From Hybos culiciformis (taxonomy: Eukaryota > Arthropoda > Insecta > Diptera > Hybotidae): a DNA stretch of 64,000 nucleotides. Under the pieces are notes generated by a model, which saw nothing but the letters and a program-made list of their open reading frames with translations, had not been told where the DNA came from and ran no database searches. Positions 32,820 through 43,580 of this stretch are shown here, piece after piece. Made by a program: the position numbers and the translations under genes. Numbering within the stretch: the stretch's first letter is position 1; every line of letters starts with the position of its first letter. The DNA is taken from the NCBI GenBank assembly GCA_964007475.1, contig OZ023274.1:56753851-56817850 (forward strand). The letters run 5' to 3'.

Positions 32820-33450
32820 AATGAATTGCGGTTCGAAGAGCATTTTAACTCAAAAATATTTTTTAATTTTTTCTTCGATATATGGAATTCTAGCCAGATT
32901 CTGAAGATCATGGGTTCTGAAGTACTATGGCAGATCCTGAATCATTTTCAAAATTTTGTTTTGTTTTATTTGCAATTTTTGAATGTGAGCTTTGCGCAGT
33001 CAACCCAGACTGTGCAGCCGTAAAGCATAGTGCTTGAAATTATAGTTTTATAGAGCTTATTTTTGTTTCCAAGTGATAATTTCGATTTTCTATTTAATAA
33101 CGCATAACTATAGTAATTTTTACTATAGAATCAACTTTTTTGATTACAAGGTCAATATGGGTTTTAAATTTGAGTTTTTGTCCTAGACAATTCCTAAGTA
33201 CTTGATGTATTGATTCCATTCTATGTCCTCACTATTTAACCTTAATGGTCTATGAGGTAAGTTACCTACTGCTTTTTTTCTAGTAAAGAAAATCGATTGC
33301 GTTTTCGTAGCATTAATCTTAATTTTCCATTTGTAAAAATGCTCCTCAATAGATTGACAAGCGCTTTCAAGTGTCTGTGTAATTTGTAGTGGACAAAAAT
33401 TAGAGCAATAAATTGCCGTGTCGTCCTAGTTCAAAATCATTGGAAAATTA
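32820..33450 (-). pseudogene. Jockey-type LINE RT fragment
   Basis: The minus strand from about 33435 reads DDTAIYCSNFCPLQITQTLE, HFYKWKIKINATKTQSIFFT, then LRLNSEDIEWNQYIKYLGI and NLKPILTL. These are the RT segments around and after the catalytic DD and the KTQ/LG region. The YADD tyrosine codon is lost (a stop precedes DD). The remainder toward 32820 is more decayed. Confidence 0.8.
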
Positions 33451-33988
33451 TGTATTTTATTTAGATGAAGTGATAGATTTGTCTTTTGTTTTGGACAGGG
33501 GCGGCAGTTCTAGTTGAAACAGTATTATTTGTTTTTTTACTTGATACTTTACTTTATAATTTGTTGTCTTTAGAAACAGGATACATCATGTTCAATCTTT
33601 AACATCATAAACTTTAGTAAGGGAATCATCGATACCTTTAATTTCGATATATGTATGTATTGCTGACGGAATATGATCTTATTTTACTAGCCTTTTTAAG
33701 TTTTTTGGCTTGCAAGTTCAAGCTTGTGAAAGCTTGTGAATGTTGAAATTATTATTAAAATAAAACCTTGAATTGATTTTGAAATTCGGATCAACTTGTG
33801 ATAAAATTAAACTCATGTATAACATCTTTTACAGAGGAACTCATGACCTTAGTCAGAACACAACCTATTTTGGGGTTGTACTGAAACTAGTTCAAAATTG
33901 ATTAGTTAATTAGAGAGAGTACTAATTTTTTGATGTTGTTTTCTTGAAGGTTGACACAAGAATGACTTAAAATTAAATTAACAAAAAC
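33451..33988. other. Intergenic DNA before the P-like element
   Basis: No gene. AT-rich. It ends with the CAAAAAC heptamer (33982-33988) that is repeated on the far side of the P-like element. Confidence 0.5.
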
Positions 33989-34199
33989 CACTGACTTCTC
34001 TATATAAAAGACGAAACATCAAATTTGTCTATGTATTTAGGTCGAATAAGCTTTTCATACAAAAGTCAAATTTTTGTATGAAAAATTTATTTTTATTTTT
34101 AAAAATCATTTTTTTTTATACGAAAAACAAGGATTATCCATTTGTCATGTAAGTATAAATTTTTATTAATATTTTTATAATTTTTCAGTAAAAAAAAAA

Positions 34200-34249
34200 T
34201 TGCCAAAAATATTACGGAATATGCATAAAATCCGTAATATTTTTGGCAA
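34200..34249. repeat. Internal 19-bp inverted repeat of the P-like element
   Basis: TTGCCAAAAATATTACGGA (34200-34218) and its exact reverse complement (34231-34249) are separated by 12 bases. P elements have internal inverted repeats that act as transposition enhancers, so a similar role is plausible. Confidence 0.85.
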
Positions 34250-34359
34250 TACAACAGAAGAGTGTTTTAAAACCGTTTTATAGGGGGGACCCCTGCTCAA
34301 ATTTTTTTTTTTCTACAGTAACGGACAAAATAAGACGAGCAGTAGAAAATTAAGAAATA

Positions 34360-37226
34360 ATGAAAAAAAATGAATTAAATTTGGACCACCCAAAAGGTAA
34401 AATTTAAATAAGATTTGTTTTTAAATCTAAATCTTAAATTTTACAGCAAAGAAGCATGTTCGAAAACGAGTGTGCTGTGTGCTTGGATGTGGGTCCAATT
34501 CCGCACAGTACCAAAGAGAATATGACCGAACAGTTCCAACGTTTGGTCTTCCCAAAGGTGATGAAGATTTGAAAAGAAAATGGGTTACGGCAATTAATCT
34601 CCCCAATTTAAATTTAAATAGCCACTATACATCAGTTTGTATAAATCATTTTAAAAGTAATGATTTTGAAAATTATGATCTAAATGAAATGAAAGAGAAT
34701 CCACCTAAAAGAATAAAATTAAAATGTGATAGTGTTCCATCAATTTTTAAAAGCTCTTTAGCAGAAAAACAAAATTTTCGAAAAGAACCAGAAGTTCGAC
34801 GGACTGAGCTTGTCCACAAAATTGAGGACCTCAATAGATGTTTTGAAGCTCAAGACGTAATTGGAAGCTTTGTTAATTTTAAAACCCAATTTAAACAAAA
34901 AATTAGTTTTAATGATTTTAGATATTTTGAAAATTGTGATAGTGTCAAAATTTTTCAAGTAGAAGACAATAACGAATTAGGCTTAGGAATTAGGTATTGT
35001 TTAACAGTGGATAAGAATCTTTCAGTCCAAGTCTTTCTCCGTTCCGAAAAGGTACCCTTTGAAAATTTAAAATTTTTGTTCCCATCACCATCTATGAAAT
35101 TCGCGTTGTGGTCACAATTTGAAAATCTTCTAATTTGGTTAAAAAATTTTGATTTCAATCAAGAACTTCATTCGGAATCAACAATATATTTTTTGAAAAT
35201 AGCACATTCGTGTTTGTTAAAAGCAAAAAACATAAAAGAAAAAAATTTTAGTTATTACAATGAGCTTGAATTTATTACTGATCAAGTTAAATTATTTTTG
35301 TGTGTTCAAAATACGTACAGTACGAATACAATAACATCAGCTTTCTTGATTTGGACTCTGTCAACTTCCGCTTACAACAAACTTCGGGAATACATAATTT
35401 TACCTCATCCAGGTCATTTAAGAAGAATTCAAGGTTCGTACAATATATCGCCAAAAAACCATTCATCAAATATGAATTACCTTTCAAATATTTCTAAAAA
35501 ATTAACGTCGCTTGAAAAAAAAGTAGTTTTGATGATTGACGAAGTGTACGTGAAGCCAGTTTTAAATTTAAAAAACTCAAAAATTTATGGTTTTGCTGAA
35601 AACAATATAGAAAAAATAGCCAGAACAGTTCAATCATTCATGATAAGTTCAGCATTTGGTAATTTTAAGCAGATTATAAAATTAATACCCGTAGTTAAAT
35701 GTTCTGCGAACGAGCTAAAAATTTATACGGATAGAGTTATTGAAATGGTACACGAACTAGGTTTTGAAATAATTGCAATATCCGTTGATAACCATACAAT
35801 AAATAGAAAACTTTTTGATTTCCTAAAATCTGATCCAAATTCAAATTTCATGGTAAACCCAAATAATAAAGAGAAAAAAATTTTTTTACTTTCTGACCCA
35901 GTACATTTATTTAAAAATATTCGGAATAGCTGGCTAAAAAAAAGTGAATTAAAATATCCCGATTTTGAAAATGGAGCTGAGATTAAAAATGCTAATTTTG
36001 AACATTTAAGAATTCTTTATTACGAGCAGTTAAATCTTCCGAATAAAAGTGCTCACAAATTGACGCACACTACTTTATATCCCAACATTTTCGAAAAACA
36101 AAACGTAAGTTTCGTAGAAAATATTTTCCATGACAGTACAATAGCTGCTCTTCATGCTAAAAAGTGCGAAACTGCTGACTTTATCAGCATTATTAAAAAT
36201 TGGTGGAATATTCTAAATACCAAGAATGTGTTTAAAGGCCAACGTAGAAGACTCGAGTTGTGTACTGGTATTCGTAACATTAATGATCCTTCAGTAAATT
36301 TTTTAAGAAAGTTTTTGGATTGGTTATCAAAATGGGAGGAAGAATCGAATAAAGGCAATGCAATTCTCCTCTTGAAACCAACTTTTAACGCATTACGCAA
36401 CACTACTAAGGCCATGATTGGCATCATTGAATATTCTATTTTAAATTTTAATAATGAATTAGAATACATTCTTTTAGGAAAATTTCAAAGTGATAATTTG
36501 GAGAAACATTTTGGCAAATATCGTCGCATGTCAGGTTGCAATTATAACATATCACTCTTAAATATCTTTGAGTCTGAAGTGGCAATAAGAATAAGAAAAG
36601 TTATGAAAGAGAGTCTGCCTAAAAATAGCTTCGCAATACCTGAAGAGACTCAAATTAACTTAGATCAGTACGAACAAATTTTTGAGTCTGACTTCCTAGA
36701 TAATGTTGAAATTGATGAGGGCAATGCATGGTACGTTTGTGGTTATGCTGCCAAAAATTTAAAAAAAAAAATTAAATGTAAATACTGTGAAACTTTCTTT
36801 GTTGAATCAAAAGGGGAATATAAAATGGAGCCTTATTTTGACTTCTTGCAGAGAGGAGGACTAATATTGCCAACTGAAATTGTTTTTCGTTTTTTCGTTC
36901 ACATATGTGCTATTTTTCAAAAAATTAAATTAGTTTCTTCATTAAAAAAATTATTTTTCGAAAGTGCAAATCATAAAAATATATTAGCCGAACTTGCAAT
37001 TCAAAGTCTGCAAACAGAAATGTTTGAAATTGATTTTCAGGAAAGTTGCACTTGTGGCATGAAAGCCCAAGCGCTTTTACGTTACCTTTCTTCACCACTT
37101 TGTAACATTATTTTAAAAAATTTTTGTAGAGATGCTACCGAAGGCTTTTATAATAAAAAAAAACAAACTAATTTAATAAAACAAAAACAAATTAAGGAAA
37201 GAAAACCTCTTATTTTTAAAAATTAA
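34360..37226 (+). CDS. THAP-domain P-element transposase, two predicted exons (938 aa)
   Basis: Exon 1 (34360-34396) starts at ATG and ends at GTAAAA. A 50-nt intron (34397-34446) ends TTTTACAG, and exon 2 (34447-37226) continues in frame. Without this splice the second frame has no good upstream ATG before the zinc finger. Residues 20-115 form a THAP C2CH DNA-binding finger (Cys22/23, Cys27, Trp58, Cys77-x2-His80, then SVPSIF). The RNase H-like catalytic core keeps Asp377 (LMIDEVYVKP), Asp460 (ISVDNHTINRKLF) and Glu698 (SDNLEKHFGKYRR), with DPVHLFKNIRN at about 496. There is no internal stop or frameshift. The protein would bind the element's ends and cut and rejoin DNA in the nucleus. Length and domain order fit P/THAP9-like transposases. 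Activity is not proven by sequence. Confidence 0.92.
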
Positions 37227-37772
37227 AAAAAAATTAAAATTCAACATAATAATAAGTTGTGCAATTTTCTAAATGGAAGTTCATTGTCCACATTTAGTCT
37301 TAACATAATTTTTAATGTTACGTTTTTTTTTTTTTTAAATACTGTTGATATTCTATAAGTTGTACCTGATTAATTTTGTGTTTAATTCTGATTTTGTGTT
37401 TAATTCTGATTAATTTTGATTAATTTTGTGAATTCGAATAAAATTTTATTTTCATTGTTTAAATGTTGTTTTAGTCATAATTGGTCATTTTGAAGGCTTT
37501 TAGTTTTTTATTATTATTTTTGATACTTAGGCCTATCGAAATAACACAGCCGCCAATCTATGTTTTAAGTTTAATTAGTTTACCATCTTACTTTTTTTTT
37601 TTGTAAATGATAGGTATTTCTGTTTTTAAAATTATTTATATTTTTCATATTATAAATTTTTTTTTTTTTTTAAAAAGTAATAAATTTTTTTCCTACAGTG
37701 TACATTTATTTTGGTCGAACCATTTGACAGATAAAAATTTCTATGTGTAGTCTTTATATAGAGAAGTCAATG
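37227..37772 (+). other. 3' noncoding part of the P-like element
   Basis: AT-rich sequence with AATAAA at about 37437. It ends with the right terminal repeat at about 37753-37772. No further gene. Confidence 0.6.
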
Positions 37773-38135
37773 CAAAAACATTACTGAATTTACTTTACTT
37801 TACAAAATATTCAAATTAAATTTGACCAAAAATGCCAATTTGGCAAAAATTAACAATTAAAATATACACTCTAGAAAGTTTTTGATGTAAAATTACCACG
37901 ATTATCGTGGTAAATTTACTCTGCATGTGTAACACAAAATATTTACGCATTTTGGTGTAACGTTAAATTACTCTAGAAAAGAATAATTTTACATCAAAGT
38001 TTACGCGAAATTAACGCAAAATTACTTCCAATAGAGAAAATTTAAACATAAAATTGTAATATTAAACAAAAAATTACGCCAAAAGGTTGTAATTTAAATT
38101 TACACCAAAAAGACGTAACATTTTTTTAAATTTTA

Positions 38136-38750
38136 ATACCGTGGCTGAGTGGTAGCGTTGGCGGATTACAATGCTAAGGACTAGGGTTTTTGGACCGAGC
38201 CGGCTCGATCCAAAAAGCTCGAGCTAGCTCGTCTGTTTTTGCTTGAATGAAGATCGAGTTTTTATCTGCTAGTGGCTCGAGCTCAGCATTTTTAATGTTT
38301 TACATTTTACTTTTGTTTTTTTTTTATTTTATTGAACAGAAAAGTTTATATAAGGAAATATTTCACTTCAATCTTATAAGTCACAGTCAATTCTAACAGA
38401 AAATGATAAACTGAAATGGATTTTTTATGTTTTTATATTTTATGATGTTTGGTTTTTTTATATTTTATAACGTTTCGTTTAATAATTTTGCAATATTTAT
38501 TGTTATTTTTATAATTTTGTAATGAGTAAATTATGTTTAAATTAGAAGAGTAAAGTTAAAATTGTATGCCCTGAAATTGGTTTCTTTATGCCACTGTTTT
38601 TTCCTATGTATTTTATTTTTAAGAAGGCTCGGGTGGTTCGAGCTACCCGATCCTCCTTATAGAAAAAGCTTGAAGGCTCGAGCTTACGAAAATGGTCGAG
38701 TTTCAAAAACCCTACTAAGGACGCAGGTTCGAATCCCGAAGACGGCATAA
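38136..38750 (+). other. tRNA-like module split by a hAT miniature element
   Basis: The left part (38136-38181) has the A-box-like TGGCTGAGTGGTAGCG and GCGGATTACAATGCTAAGGA. The right part (38715-38750) has GACGCAGGTTCGAATCCCGA, a good B box. Joined across the insertion, the two halves make a tRNA-sized unit whose ends can partly pair (CCGT with ACGG). An uninterrupted but truncated copy is at 42486-42540. Confidence 0.75.
38182..38714. mobile_element. 533-bp hAT miniature element with perfect 8-bp duplication
   Basis: It starts TAGGGTTTTTGGACCGAGC and ends CAAAAACCCTA. The octamer CTAAGGAC borders both sides (38174-38181 and 38715-38722). The subterminal parts carry GGCTCGA and CGAGC phrases in opposite orientations. 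The related locus at 42520-42535 shows the empty site AATGCTAAGGACGGAGG, confirming insertion. It has no transposase. Confidence 0.93.
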
Positions 38751-38764
38751 GAAAAATCAAATAC

Positions 38765-38935
38765 ATTTTTTTTTACATATTTTTTTTGGGTTTTTTTTTT
38801 TGAATTTTTTGTTTTTTTTCAACTTTTATTTTTTTAAAATTTTTTTTTTTATTTTTTATTTTTTTTTTCAATTTTTTTATTATTATTTTTTTTTTCTAAT
38901 TTCTTCTTATTGAATTTTTCTTATGCCAACACTAT
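38765..38935. repeat. T-rich low-complexity tract
   Basis: About 170 bases are mostly T with scattered A and C, following the tRNA-like module directly, comparable with the A-rich tract after the module at 3690. Confidence 0.8.
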
Positions 38936-38937
38936 CG

Positions 38938-38976
38938 CTAGACCACGGTATTGAAATTTAAAAACCATATAAAATA
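38938..38976 (-). other. Inverted partial copy of the tRNA-like module
   Basis: Read on the minus strand this gives TTCAATACCGTGG, TCTAGCGATAGTGTTGGC and ATAAG, matching the first half of the module at 38136. With the forward copy it could form a long-range hairpin. Confidence 0.55.
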
Positions 38977-39039
38977 GAAAATATAAATTTGGTATACACA
39001 TTTTCTGTGTGGTGTGTTGGCGATTTACAATATGCTTAC

Positions 39040-39530
39040 AACTTACAACTCTGATGTACTTTTTTAAATCCCAGAGTTTAAATTTACACCTGGAGTGTAC
39101 ACATTAAACTACAGAGTTTAAGTTTACACAGGACCACAGGAGGGTCTATACATTAAACCATAGAATGTAAGTTTACAGCATAGAGTACAACAGTATTAAA
39201 CCACAGAGTTTAAGTTTACACCAGAGCCACAGGTATAAATTTAGACCAAGAGTGTACAATGTTAAGCAACAAAGCGTATGCTTACAAAACGGCGTGTATA
39301 TTTTTAAATTTATATCAGAGCACATATTATTAAGCCACAGGATGTAAGTTAACAACAGGGAGTTCAGATAAATAAACCAAGGAGTGTAAGCTTACACGAA
39401 GGATCTTATATTTTTAAGTCAAAAATTTTAAGTTTAAACCAAGCAGTGCATATTTTTAAGCCAACAAGGGTAAATTTATACAAAAAGAGTAAATTTTTAA
39501 ACAAAGACGAATAAATTTACCCTTATTTTT
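39040..39530 (+). repeat. Degenerate ~45-bp tandem repeats
   Basis: Phrases such as CACAGAGTTTAAGTTTACACC, here divided as CACAGAGTTTAAG and TTTACACC, recur with drift along with GAGTGTACA and TTAAGCCACAGGATGTAAG. The second half of this array is repeated at 45660-45960 in the other copy of the element. Confidence 0.7.
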
Positions 39531-39696
39531 AATGTAAAAAATACAGAACTTGTACAATTTTACTCGTTTTTGCGATTTTTATTTTTTTTACGCCTTTATC
39601 AGTTGAATCTTAAATAACGAGGGTAATATTACATCAAAAATTACCATTATAATCGACGTAAAATTACGACCAAAACTATCGATTTTCTGGAGTGTA

Positions 39697-40604
39697 GATA
39701 AGAATTGCATGTGAATTTGAAACTTGTGTAAAATGCTTAATTTTGTGAGAATTACCCAAGTTGCAAATTCACATGCAATCTTTACTTTGTTGATACGATG
39801 AACAGGTACGTAATCCCAATTTTGAAAACCCCAAACCGAACATCAAGAAAAAAAAAATCCAAAATAAACAACCCAAAAATGGAAATCCCAAAATAAAATA
39901 TCCCAAAAAATTAAAATAAAACAAAAATTTTTTATTAGGATTATCAAACCTTTCATAATTTTGTCAAATTAGATTATTATTCTAACTAAAAAAAAAAAAT
40001 AATATTTTAAAAATAAAAAAAAAATTTAAATTGTAAAAAATAACAAAGGTGGAAAAAACTTTTCCATAGAGGTTTCGGATACCACCTAGATGGAAAAAAA
40101 GGCATGTTTAAATGGAAATCTGCAAACAGAAAAAATAGTCTTCCAAAGAAAATAATAAGCACAAGAATATTAATATTTGCTTTGAACATTCTCATGATTC
40201 TCGAGCCTCAGAGGTTAATATTGCTGAAAGTAATGCGAAGCTTAAATATTCGGCAATAGATAGCTCCGCACAACTGTCTCAAATAGTTTGGAAAGTAATT
40301 GTAGGATGTCCAAGCAGTTTACGGCGTATCTTCCTAGTACGGCGGTGAGTAATATTAATTCGTTCCACCAAATTAAAGAGCCAGAAAATTTCTTCGAAAT
40401 CGACATAGCGCACAACTTACGTGGAAAAGGTTGTCGGTAACGAATAAATTATTATTCTTGGAACCATACCTGGATTAAAATATTGGCTGAGTATTCCTGC
40501 TGGTTAATGGATGACACATTTTATCTATTATGTCTCAACTTTTCAGTATACATGGGAAAATCGCAAATGAAGAGTTCCTCTTATGTTTTGCTGAATCTAG
40601 GCTA
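39697..40604. other. Intergenic DNA
   Basis: No gene recognised. TTGCAAATTCACATGCAAT near 39760 is partly the inverse of ATTGCATGTGAATTTGAAAC near 39706, making a small inverted repeat. 40200-40600 is less AT-rich but has no identifiable frame. Confidence 0.4.
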
Positions 40605-41545
40605 ATTCATCGCCTAGCAATTCATCGACAAGCAATTCATCGCCAGCAATTCATCGCCAGCAATTCATCGTCAAGCAATTCATCGTCAAAAAGTTCATCG
40701 CCAAGCAATTCATCGCCAAGCTATTCATCGCCAGTAATTCATCGCCAGTAATTCATCGCCAGCAATTTTATCGCCAGTAATTCATCGCCAGTAATTCATC
40801 GCCAGCAATTCATCGCCAGTAATTCATCGCCAGTAATTCATCGCCAGCAATTCATCGCCAGTAATTCATCGCCAGCAATTCATCGCCAGCAATTCATCGC
40901 CAGCAATTTATCGCCAGCAATTCATCGCCAGCAATTCATCGCCAAGCAATCCATCACCAGCAATTCATCGCCAGCAATTCATCGCCAAGCAATCCATCAC
41001 CAGCAATTCATCGCCGCCGGCCAAGTTTCTGCCACATCGGCCTAATTTTTTTTTTTTTTTTATATATATTTCGAAAGAAAAAAAATTTTTCCATAGAAAA
41101 ATGTATGAAAATTTTGAGGGGCCAAATCTCCGAAACGGAGCATTTCCAAGAAAAAAGCTTCTGTATTTAGTAGTTTGGGCACCGCCTCTACCCAATCACC
41201 AATTGGCGATGAATTGCTGGCGATGAATTGCTGGCGATGAATTGCTGGCGATGAATTGCTGGCGATGAATTGCTGGCGATGAATTGCTGGCGATGAATTG
41301 CTGGCGATGAATTGCTGGCGATGAATTACTGGCGATGAATTGCTGGCGATGAATTACTGGCGATGAATTGCTGGCGATGAATTACTGGCGATGAATTACT
41401 GGCGATGAATTGCTTGGCGATGAATTGCTTGGCGATGAACTTTTTGACGATGAATTGCTTGACGATGAATTGCTGGCGATGAATTGCTGGCGATGAATTG
41501 CTGGCGATGAATTGATTCGCGATGAATTGCTAGGTGATGAATCAG
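40605..41545. repeat. Large foldback of a 14-bp minisatellite
   Basis: Units of AATTCATCGCCAGC (variants end in T, or carry CGTCAAG or CGCCAAGC) run forward from 40610 to 41015, roughly 27 units. The same unit in reverse (GCTGGCGATGAATT) runs from 41205 to 41540, roughly 24 units. A spacer of about 190 bp (41016-41204) separates them and contains GGCCAAGTTTCTGCCACATC and CTCCGAAACGGAG. Outer flanks TCATCGCCTAGCAATTCATC and its near inverse at the right edge extend the symmetry, so the whole unit can form a long cruciform. Confidence 0.92.
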
Positions 41546-41549
41546 CCGC

Positions 41550-42199
41550 TTACCGTTTTGCTTGATGATAAAAAAAAGGAAACAAAAATTGTTACTTAGA
41601 TTTTTTTTTTTGTTAACTATATCTTTGAGCAATTGAACACCACATTAATTTAAAGTCGGAGAGAATTATTACTGATTTTGAAAAAGCTAAAAAAAATTTT
41701 CCCGTCAAGGAATTTAAAGGATCCCTATTTCATATCAAGCAAATTATTTGACGTCAAGTTCAGAACAGTAAGGTTGTTTCTAAATATGGAGAAAAAGCGA
41801 AGATAAAAAGCCCCGCTTTTGTTCTTCCAGATGAAATCTCATTTTATTACACCGAAATGTATTTTTTTTCCGCACCCAAAATTTTCAAACTTCACTCCAG
41901 TGTTACCATTATTAAAAAAAATTAAATAAAATAAAAAAATCAATTTCTTATGCAAATAAATGCATTAAATATAACTTCTATAAAGTAAACTGGGAAAAAT
42001 TTAAGTCACATAAAATAACTTAGATAGGAACTACAAATTCATCAAATTGACGACAATATAAGCGATTTTGTAAATCTTATTCAGGATCAGGAGTTCGTGT
42101 ATTTTAGTGTAGCGAAAAACCTGTGCACAAATTTATCTCTAAATCTTTTCCACTTGAAATTCAAAACCTGAGAAAAAATGCATAATCAAGGATAAAGTA
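41550..42199. other. Intergenic DNA
   Basis: No gene seen. AT-rich. Confidence 0.5.
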
Positions 42200-42485
42200 C
42201 ACTCTAGAAAGTTTTTTGATGTAAAATTACCACGATTATCGATGGAAACTTATTACCATCGATAATCGTGATAAATTTACTCTGCATGTGTAACACAAAA
42301 TATTTACGCATTTTGGTGTAACGTAAAATTACTCTAGAAAAGAATAATTTTAGATCAAAGTTTACCGAAATTAACGCAATAGAGAAAATTTCAACATAAA
42401 ATCGTAATATTAAACAAAAAATTACGCCAAAATGTTGTAATTTAAATTAACACCAAAAAGACGTAAAAAATTTTTAAATTTTAAT

Positions 42486-42540
42486 ACCGTGGCTGAGTGG
42501 TAGCGTTGGGGGATTACAATGCTAAGGACGGAGGTTCAAA
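42486..42540 (+). other. Truncated tRNA-like module
   Basis: ACCGTGGCTGAGTGGTAGCG and GGGGATTACAATGCTAAGG match copy 1, but the B box (GGAGGTTCAAAA) is broken after GGTTC, where unrelated sequence begins. Confidence 0.7.
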
Positions 42541-43580
42541 ATTTTTTAATGATTGAGCGAATAAACAAATAAAAAAAAAATATTTATTTGCAAATTGCGA
42601 AATAAGTAATGTCATAAATACTAAAAAATACTTAATAAATAAATAAATAAAATTGATTTTTGAAAAAAAAAAAATAATAATAAACGCTATGTTTGTTAAT
42701 TTTAAATTAGTCAAGTAAAACATTTTTTTTTTAAGTAAATCTGAAATACCTGTTTTATGTCATAAGTTTTTAGTAAGCTTTTGTTTACAGATTTATAATT
42801 CCAGATTTCTAATTCCAGTTCATTGCTGGGTATGTTGCACGACACAAAAAAGATTTTCAACTTTTTTGTTGCGATTTTTTGCTGCGCAGAATTTTAGAGT
42901 AGGAATAATAATAATATTTTTCAAATACAAATGTCAAATTTATGACGGAAATAATTTATTCAACAAAAAAACGATAATAAACTTTTTTATTTTTAGTTTC
43001 TTTTTTAAATAAAATTTATTTTTTTTTTTTTTTTTTTTCAGTTCAAATCAAGGAGATAGACTTTATCCCCAGTAAACAATTAGATTAAATAATTAGCAAT
43101 TAAAAATTAATTCTTTCCTACATTGAAGGTAAAGCATTGAAAACATAGGAATACTATTTGGGTAAATGGTCAGAAGATAAAAGTAAACAAGGTGGTGTGG
43201 AAAGGAGCTTTGCAATGTTTTAATTTCTATATTTGAAATTTAATGAATAATTTTCTTATTAGCAGTATGACTAACCCAAGGAGCTCCCAAAACTCTATTA
43301 ATTATGCCGCGTCTAAGCCACTGTGAACGAGCTTGTAAGTCAAATATTTCATGAACCAATTATGAACCAGATGATACATAAATAAATGATACATAAATCA
43401 TCATGATACATAAATAAATACAAATTGTTTACAGTAAATTCTTTAAACCCAGACCATTTTTATTATTATTTCACAATAATTTTCAAAACTTAATTATTAA
43501 ATAAAAAATAATTAATTAAAAAATTAATGGATCGAATAGTTTACTACATATTTATTTTTAGACATTGATATCAACTATAC
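42541..43580. other. Noncoding interior of copy 2
   Basis: No gene recognised. AT-rich, with T runs at 43020-43040. Confidence 0.45.

Larger units (their letters stand above)
33989..37772 (+). mobile_element. P-element-like transposon, apparently complete
   Basis: The left end CACTGACTTCTCTATATAAA and the right end, whose reverse complement is CATTGACTTCTCTATATAAA, are terminal inverted repeats with one mismatch in 20. CAAAAAC flanks both sides (33982-33988, 37773-37779), matching seven of the eight bases that P elements duplicate. An internal perfect 19-bp inverted repeat lies at 34200-34249. A single long transposase gene fills the middle. A piece of the left end, in reverse, is at about 49490-49706, so the family has moved in this genome. 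P elements transpose by cut and paste using GTP. Confidence 0.9.
37867..39694. mobile_element. TA-flanked inverted-repeat element carrying a tRNA-like module, copy 1
   Basis: The ends CACTCTAGAAA (37867) and TTTTCTGGAGTG (ending 39694) are inverted repeats, each bordered by TA (37865-37866, 39695-39696). Near the left end, ACCACGATTATCGTGGT is a perfect palindrome. Inside lie a tRNA-like module (38136-38750, split by a hAT element), T-rich tracts (38765-38910), an inverted partial tRNA-like copy (38938-38975) and degenerate tandem repeats (39040-39530). No protein is encoded, so mobilisation would need another element's transposase. Confidence 0.8.

Noticed and set aside
34470..37226. Starting the P-like transposase at GTG 34470
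   Set aside because: That would begin in the middle of the zinc finger. The upstream ATG with a short intron gives a complete THAP domain.
40605..41545. Regularly repeated short units that could suggest a CRISPR array
   Set aside because: The units are contiguous 14-mers without unique spacers, occur in both orientations and sit in insect DNA.
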